Shown here: piece after piece, positions 60,188 through 64,000 of the stretch
Layout of the letters: each line of letters begins with the position of its first letter
How positions within the stretch are numbered: the first letter of the stretch is position 1
Assembly (NCBI RefSeq): GCF_035194505.1
Contig: NZ_CP136573.1
Coordinates: forward strand, 1,909,001 to 1,973,000
Direction: 5' to 3'
From: Erythrobacter sp.
GTDB lineage: Bacteria; Pseudomonadota; Alphaproteobacteria; Sphingomonadales; Sphingomonadaceae
DNA: 64,000 bases
Program-made: the position numbers and the translations under genes
Notes under the pieces: generated by a model
Told to the model about the DNA's origin: nothing
What the model saw: only the letters and a program-made list of their open reading frames with translations
The model's database searches: none

Positions 60188-60868
60188 TCATGCCTGTTCC
60201 CGTGAGCTGAGCTTGCGGAATGTCAGCCGATCACGCACCAATGCCCTGCAATCCTTGTCGCGATCCTTGCCGAGGGTGTCCTCGGCCCACCCGGCATGGG
60301 CACGGCGAATGGCCGTGGCCGAGCGGTGATCAGGATCGAAACGCAATAACACCAGGGCCGGTGCGCTCCATTGCCCCCGTTTCCGAAAACCGGCGGCAGG
60401 CACGATATGGCGCCTGAGCCAGGCCATGGCGGGGCTCGTCATGGCGGGCCCATCATAGCCGGGGCGGGCGATGACCGCAATCGGCATTGTCCGTGCGATC
60501 CGTCGCCAGTCCTTCCAGCGATGGAACTGGCTGAGATTATCGGCCCCCATCAGCCACACGAAGCGCCGCTTGGGATAGCGCCGGACCAGTTTTGCGAGGG
60601 TGTCGACGGTGTAGCGGGTGCCGAGCTCGCGCTCGATGGTGGTAGGCACGATCCGCGCGCGGCGGGCTTGCTGGCGGGCCGACAGCAGCCGTGCCTCCAG
60701 CGGCGCCATCCCGGCCTGCGGCTTCAGGGGATTGCCGGGGGAGACCAGCCACCACGTCTCCTCCAGCCCCAGCGCCTGCATCGCAAAGAGCGTGATGCGC
60801 CGGTGCCCGCCATGCGCGGGATTGAAGCTGCCCCCGAGGAGCCCGGTGAGGACGGGTTGCGCGCTCAT
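60188..60868 (-). CDS. nadD: Nicotinate-nucleotide adenylyltransferase
   Basis: 226 residues. Adenylates nicotinate mononucleotide in NAD synthesis. GLLGGSFNPAHGGHRRI (nucleotidyltransferase HxGH region) is at residues 8-24. WWLVSPGNPLKP, FVWLMGADNLSQFHRWKDW and the C-terminal RSATAIR (ISSTxIR-type) are all present. ATG 60868 matches the family start. 7 bases after proA on the same strand. Confidence 0.95.
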   Translation of the reverse strand: MSAQPVLTGLLGGSFNPAHGGHRRITLFAMQALGLEETWWLVSPGNPLKPQAGMAPLEARLLSARQQARRARIVPTTIERELGTRYTVDTLAKLVRRYPKRRFVWLMGADNLSQFHRWKDWRRIARTMPIAVIARPGYDGPAMTSPAMAWLRRHIVPAAGFRKRGQWSAPALVLLRFDPDHRSATAIRRAHAGWAEDTLGKDRDKDCRALVRDRLTFRKLSSREQA

Positions 60869-60875
60869 GCGGGGC

Positions 60876-62165
60876 TCAGGGCCGGATCTGGCCGCTCCCG
60901 CGCACCTGCCACTTGTAGGTGGTGAGCCCTTCCAGCGCGACCGGCCCGCGCGCGTGCAGCCGTCCCGTGGCAATGCCGATCTCGGCGCCAAGGCCGAACT
61001 CGCCCCCGTCGGCAAATTGCGAGGAGGCATTGTGCATCACGATCGCGCTGTCGACCTCGGCAAGGAAGCGCTCGGCGGCATCCGTGTCAGCGGTGACGAT
61101 CACATCGGTATGGGCCGAGGAATGGCGGGCGATATGGGCGAGTGCGTCGTCCAGCCCGTCGACACAGGCCACCGAGAGGATCGCGTCGAGATATTCGGTG
61201 TCCCAGTCATTGGCGCTGGCGGGGATCACGCGGGGATCGAGCGCCTGTGCGCGCCCGTCGCCGCGCACTTCGCACCCCGCCTCGATCAGCGCGGCCACCA
61301 GCGCGGCGGCTTGCGGGTAGAGCGAATCGATCAGCAGCGTCTCCATCGAACCGCAGATGCCGGTCCGGCGCAGCTTGGCGTTGACGGCGATGGCCTCGGC
61401 CATGGCGGGATCCGCCGCAGCGTGGATGTAGGTATGGTTGATCCCGTCGAGATGGGCGAGCACCGGCACGCGGGCATCGGCCTGCACACGGGCGACAAGG
61501 CTCTTGCCCCCGCGCGGCACGATCATGTCGATCAGGCCATTGGCAGTGAGCATTGCGCCGACACAGGCCCGGTCCTGCGAGGGGACAAGCTGCACGGCCT
61601 CTGCCGGCACCCCGCCCGCCACCAGCCCTTCCACCAGCGCCGCGTGGATCGCGCGGTTGGAATGGACCGCCTCGCTCCCCCCGCGCAGCAGCGCCGCATT
61701 GCCTGAACGCACGCACAGCGCGGCGGCATCGGCAGTGACGTTGGGGCGGCTTTCGTAGATGATCCCGATGGTGCCGATCGGCACACGAATCCGCTGGAAC
61801 TTCAGGCCATTGGGCGGTTCGCTGGTGTCGATCACCTGCCCCACCGGATCGGGCAGACCGGCCACCGCGATCACCGCATCGGCGATCCCTGCGATGCGGC
61901 CTTCGTCGAGCGCCAGACGGTCAAGCATCGCCGCGCTGAGCCCCGCTGCGCGGCCTGCGGCAAGGTCGCGTCGATTGGCTTCGAGCACCGCCGGAGTCGC
62001 GGCGCGCAAGGCCTCGGCGGCGCGGTGCAGCGCGGCGGCGCGGGCCGCGCTCGGCAGGGCGGCAAGCTGGCGCTGGGCCACCCGTGCGGCTTGCGCCAGG
62101 GCGGTGATCAGGGCCTGCGCATCACCCGTTTCAGCGGGAATTGTCCGGATTGCGGGTTCGCTCAT
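60876..62165 (-). CDS. proA: Gamma-glutamyl phosphate reductase
   Basis: 429 residues. NADPH reduction of glutamyl-5-phosphate in proline synthesis; aldehyde dehydrogenase fold. RVPIGTIGIIYESRPNVTADAAALCVRSGNA, VPRGGKSLV and the catalytic Cys in RRTGICGSMETLLID are present. The end HNASSQFADGGEFGLGAEIGIATGRLHARGPV is also typical. ATG 62165 is chosen; upstream in-frame sequence is not conserved. proB is not in the window. Confidence 0.96.
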   Translation of the reverse strand: MSEPAIRTIPAETGDAQALITALAQAARVAQRQLAALPSAARAAALHRAAEALRAATPAVLEANRRDLAAGRAAGLSAAMLDRLALDEGRIAGIADAVIAVAGLPDPVGQVIDTSEPPNGLKFQRIRVPIGTIGIIYESRPNVTADAAALCVRSGNAALLRGGSEAVHSNRAIHAALVEGLVAGGVPAEAVQLVPSQDRACVGAMLTANGLIDMIVPRGGKSLVARVQADARVPVLAHLDGINHTYIHAAADPAMAEAIAVNAKLRRTGICGSMETLLIDSLYPQAAALVAALIEAGCEVRGDGRAQALDPRVIPASANDWDTEYLDAILSVACVDGLDDALAHIARHSSAHTDVIVTADTDAAERFLAEVDSAIVMHNASSQFADGGEFGLGAEIGIATGRLHARGPVALEGLTTYKWQVRGSGQIRP

Positions 62166-62405
62166 GCCACGGCCCTTAGCAGGCCCATCGCGGCCTGTCA
62201 GTCCCGCCCGCCAAGCCGACGGGACGAATCGGGAACGAGGGCTTTCCCACCGACGATTTCCGCAAGGGCGGGCGGCATTGCGCCCGGGATTCCTTCTGCC
62301 GTCACCGTTCGGCGCGAATCCGCTTCGATTCAACTCTTGCGCGGGCCCGACGATTCGACCCTCAGGGAATGCCCTGATAGCGGGCCATGCGTGGGGCATA
62401 GATAA

Positions 62406-62411
62406 TATAAT
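62406..62411 (+). promoter_or_regulatory. Putative -10 element before the M23 peptidase gene
   Basis: A perfect TATAAT in an AT-rich island (GATAATATAATC) only 11 bases before the TTG start. If used, transcription would begin near the start codon, giving a leaderless or nearly leaderless mRNA. No good -35 hexamer is seen. Confidence 0.4.
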
Positions 62412-62422
62412 CGGGGCCGCAA

Positions 62423-63595
62423 TTGTCTGACAGATTTTCAGCGCGCAAGTGGGGCGAACAGCTACGCCTGTGGTTCCCCGACCGCGAATTCTTCATGCGT
62501 GCCGACGGGCAAGTGCGCTTCATCAAGATCTCCTCGAAGCTGCAGATCCGCGCCGCTGCGGCGGTGGTTGCGATTGCGCTGGTGTGGCTCGTCAGCCTCG
62601 CGGTGATGGCCTGGGGCCAGTATCGCGCCGAGGCCGATCTGGCCGCCTTTGCCAACGAAAAGGCCCGCATCGCCAAGTCCGAAGAACGGCTCGAAGCCTA
62701 TGGCGGCAGCCTCGACAAGGTGGTGGACGATCTCCAGCAGCGCCAGGAATTCCTCGAGGAAATGGCACGCATGCTGCCCGAGGATATCGTGGCCGAGGGC
62801 GCCAAGGGCACGGTCACCGATTCCACCGCCGAGACCGCCAAGACGGTCAAGAAGGTCAGCCAGTATATCCCGCAAGCCAAGGGCCTGGCCGAGATCGAAG
62901 CCCGCCAGCTGGCCGTGGTCGAACGCCTCACCCGTTTCGCAGATGCCCGCGCCCGCCGCGCCGAGGCCGCGATCCGCAAGCTCAATCTCGATCCCGGCAC
63001 CCTCAGCCGTCAGGCGCGTGCCGGGATGGGTGGTCCGTTCGAAGCCTTTGCCGGTGGCGACGAGATCGATCCGCGCTTCGAGCGGCTTGGTCTCAGCCTT
63101 GCCCGCATGGCGGTGCTGGAGCGCGCCTTGGACGGCATCCCCTCGGTGGTGCCCGCCAGCGTGCGCAGCATCACCTCGGGCTTCGGTTACCGGCGTGACC
63201 CCTTCAACGGCCACGCGGCCATGCATTCGGGCATCGACTTCAAGGGCGCGGTCGGCTCGCCGATCTTCGCCGCCGCCGAAGGGCGTGTCACCTATGCCGG
63301 ATGGCGCGGCGGCTATGGCAAGGCGGTGGAAGTCACCCATGCCAACGGCCTGATGACCCGCTATGCCCACCTCTCGCGCATCGACGTGAAGGTGGGGCAG
63401 ATGGTCGCCGCCGGCGCCACGCTGGGCGGGCTCGGCAGCACCGGCCGTTCGACCGGCCCGCACCTCCATTTCGAGGTCCGCATCAATGATCGCGCGGTCA
63501 ATCCGCGCCCCTTTCTGGAGACTGCTCCTGATGTTCTCAAAGAAGTCCGCCGCAGCCGATCCGGCCGCGCCCCCGCCGCCAAGGCCGGTCAATAG
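62423..63595 (+). CDS. M23-family peptidoglycan endopeptidase, membrane-anchored
   Basis: 390 residues, TTG start (the next in-frame ATG is ~24 codons in, after conserved sequence). Cytoplasmic N-terminus with FPDREFFMRADGQVRFIKIS, transmembrane segment ~44-64, coiled coil ~70-115. LytM domain ~248-362 has intact zinc ligands: H268-x3-D272 (MHSGIDFKG) and H347-L-H349, plus H316 in YAHLS. Likely cleaves peptide cross-links. The bactofilin gene starts inside its 3' end (65-base overlap), a pairing known to act together in cell-shape control. Confidence 0.93.
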   Translation: MSDRFSARKWGEQLRLWFPDREFFMRADGQVRFIKISSKLQIRAAAAVVAIALVWLVSLAVMAWGQYRAEADLAAFANEKARIAKSEERLEAYGGSLDKVVDDLQQRQEFLEEMARMLPEDIVAEGAKGTVTDSTAETAKTVKKVSQYIPQAKGLAEIEARQLAVVERLTRFADARARRAEAAIRKLNLDPGTLSRQARAGMGGPFEAFAGGDEIDPRFERLGLSLARMAVLERALDGIPSVVPASVRSITSGFGYRRDPFNGHAAMHSGIDFKGAVGSPIFAAAEGRVTYAGWRGGYGKAVEVTHANGLMTRYAHLSRIDVKVGQMVAAGATLGGLGSTGRSTGPHLHFEVRINDRAVNPRPFLETAPDVLKEVRRSRSGRAPAAKAGQ

Positions 63596-63974
63596 GAGCA
63601 GCATGATGGGTTCGGGTTCGACCTTTTCGGTGATCGGTGCCGACGTGGTGATCAAGGGCGACATCGCCGCCACCGCCGATCTGCATGTCGACGGCACGAT
63701 CGAGGGCGACATCAAGTGCGCCAGCCTCGTGCAGGGCGAAGCGAGCAGCATCCATGGCGCGGTGCTGGCCGAAAGCGCGCGTCTGGCGGGCCGGGTTGCA
63801 GGGTCGATCACCGCGCGCGAACTGGTGATCCTCAAGACCGCCCGGATCGAAGGCGACGTCCATTATGACGCGCTGACGATCGAGCAGGGCGCGCAGGTCG
63901 ATGGCCGCTTCGCCCCCAATGCCCGCCAGCCGGTCAAGGCCGTTCCCTCGGCCAGCATCGAAGCGGCGGAATAG
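63531..63974 (+). CDS. bacA: Bactofilin
   Basis: 147 residues. Cytoskeletal protein forming filaments through a right-handed beta-helix: repeats from SVIGADVVIKGDIAATADLHVDGTIEGDIKCA through ARLAGRVAGSITARELVILKTARIEGDVHYDALTIEQGAQVDGRF. Flexible Pro-rich N-terminus with the membrane-proximal start MFSKKS. ATG 63531 is inside the peptidase gene in another frame, so expression of the two is coupled. Bactofilins localise M23 endopeptidases in several bacteria. Confidence 0.93.
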   Translation: MFSKKSAAADPAAPPPPRPVNRSSMMGSGSTFSVIGADVVIKGDIAATADLHVDGTIEGDIKCASLVQGEASSIHGAVLAESARLAGRVAGSITARELVILKTARIEGDVHYDALTIEQGAQVDGRFAPNARQPVKAVPSASIEAAE

Positions 63975-64000
63975 GCCGATTTACCCCCTTCCAAGGCCCG

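Noticed and set aside
62166..62422. Search for a tRNA or small RNA gene in the proA/M23 gap
   Set aside because: No cloverleaf, no strong hairpin with T tract; only the AT-rich -10-like island near the end.

Overview
The window is high-GC DNA packed with genes on both strands. It reads as a chromosomal segment of an alphaproteobacterium of the order Sphingomonadales, probably an Erythrobacter/Porphyrobacter-type organism. This placement is an inference from the gene set (SciP, BamF-type lipoprotein, RsfS-RlmH-EnvC-CtpA block, Coq7, bactofilin next to an M23 peptidase) and from strongly GC-ended codons. No database search was run. I saw no rRNA, tRNA, insertion sequence, prophage or CRISPR array, and no gene-free stretch longer than about 260 bases.

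Layout. 1-5107 (+): folA (3' end), ribF, ileS, lspA and a BamF-like lipoprotein, overlapping or nearly so, probably one operon. 5261-10919: CorC/HlyC-type membrane protein, OmpA-like lipoprotein, CysQ-type phosphatase, sucC and two exported hypotheticals. 11134-13786: etfBA behind a 14-bp palindromic operator, ended by a strong terminator, then a TonB-domain protein. 13783-20000 (-): DUF445 protein and an RND efflux permease/adaptor pair. 20194-22670: stress membrane protein, cell-cycle regulator sciP, a hypothetical, and mnmA. A canonical parS centromere site lies at 22779-22794. 22824-29171: small membrane protein, serine hydrolase, PhzF protein, pdxH, DnaJ-like protein, BrkB protein, fabI.

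29168-34576 holds the most unusual gene set: a protein resembling di-myo-inositol-phosphate-phosphate synthase (DIPPS), a second CDP-alcohol phosphotransferase, a glycosyltransferase, inositol-3-phosphate synthase and a CTP:inositol-1-phosphate cytidylyltransferase-like protein. Together they could convert glucose-6-phosphate to inositol-phosphate, then CDP-inositol, then an inositol phosphodiester (osmolyte or lipid head group). This pathway is best known from thermophiles.

34599-52024 is a run of eleven minus-strand genes. Transcription enters through a complete type I secretion system (TolC, ABC exporter, HlyD), continues into its likely substrate, a 1759-residue RTX protein, and then into an ABC-dependent capsule export and assembly set (glycosyltransferase, KpsE, KpsM, KpsT, methyltransferase, glycosyltransferase, Wza/KpsD-like lipoprotein). 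Just beyond, an epimerase and a nucleotide-sugar dehydrogenase (52194-55203) could supply a uronic-acid sugar nucleotide.

55330-63974: coq7, dsbB, ctpA, an EnvC-like factor, rlmH (apparently starting at an ATC codon), rsfS, nadD, proA, then an M23 peptidase with an overlapping bactofilin gene.

Four intergenic repeats (near 5.2, 7.5, 55.3 and 59.6 kb) share a motif CGGGC-stem-loop-stem-TTGCGG in which both stem arms change together. This suggests a dispersed structured RNA/DNA element, mostly sited just after gene ends.
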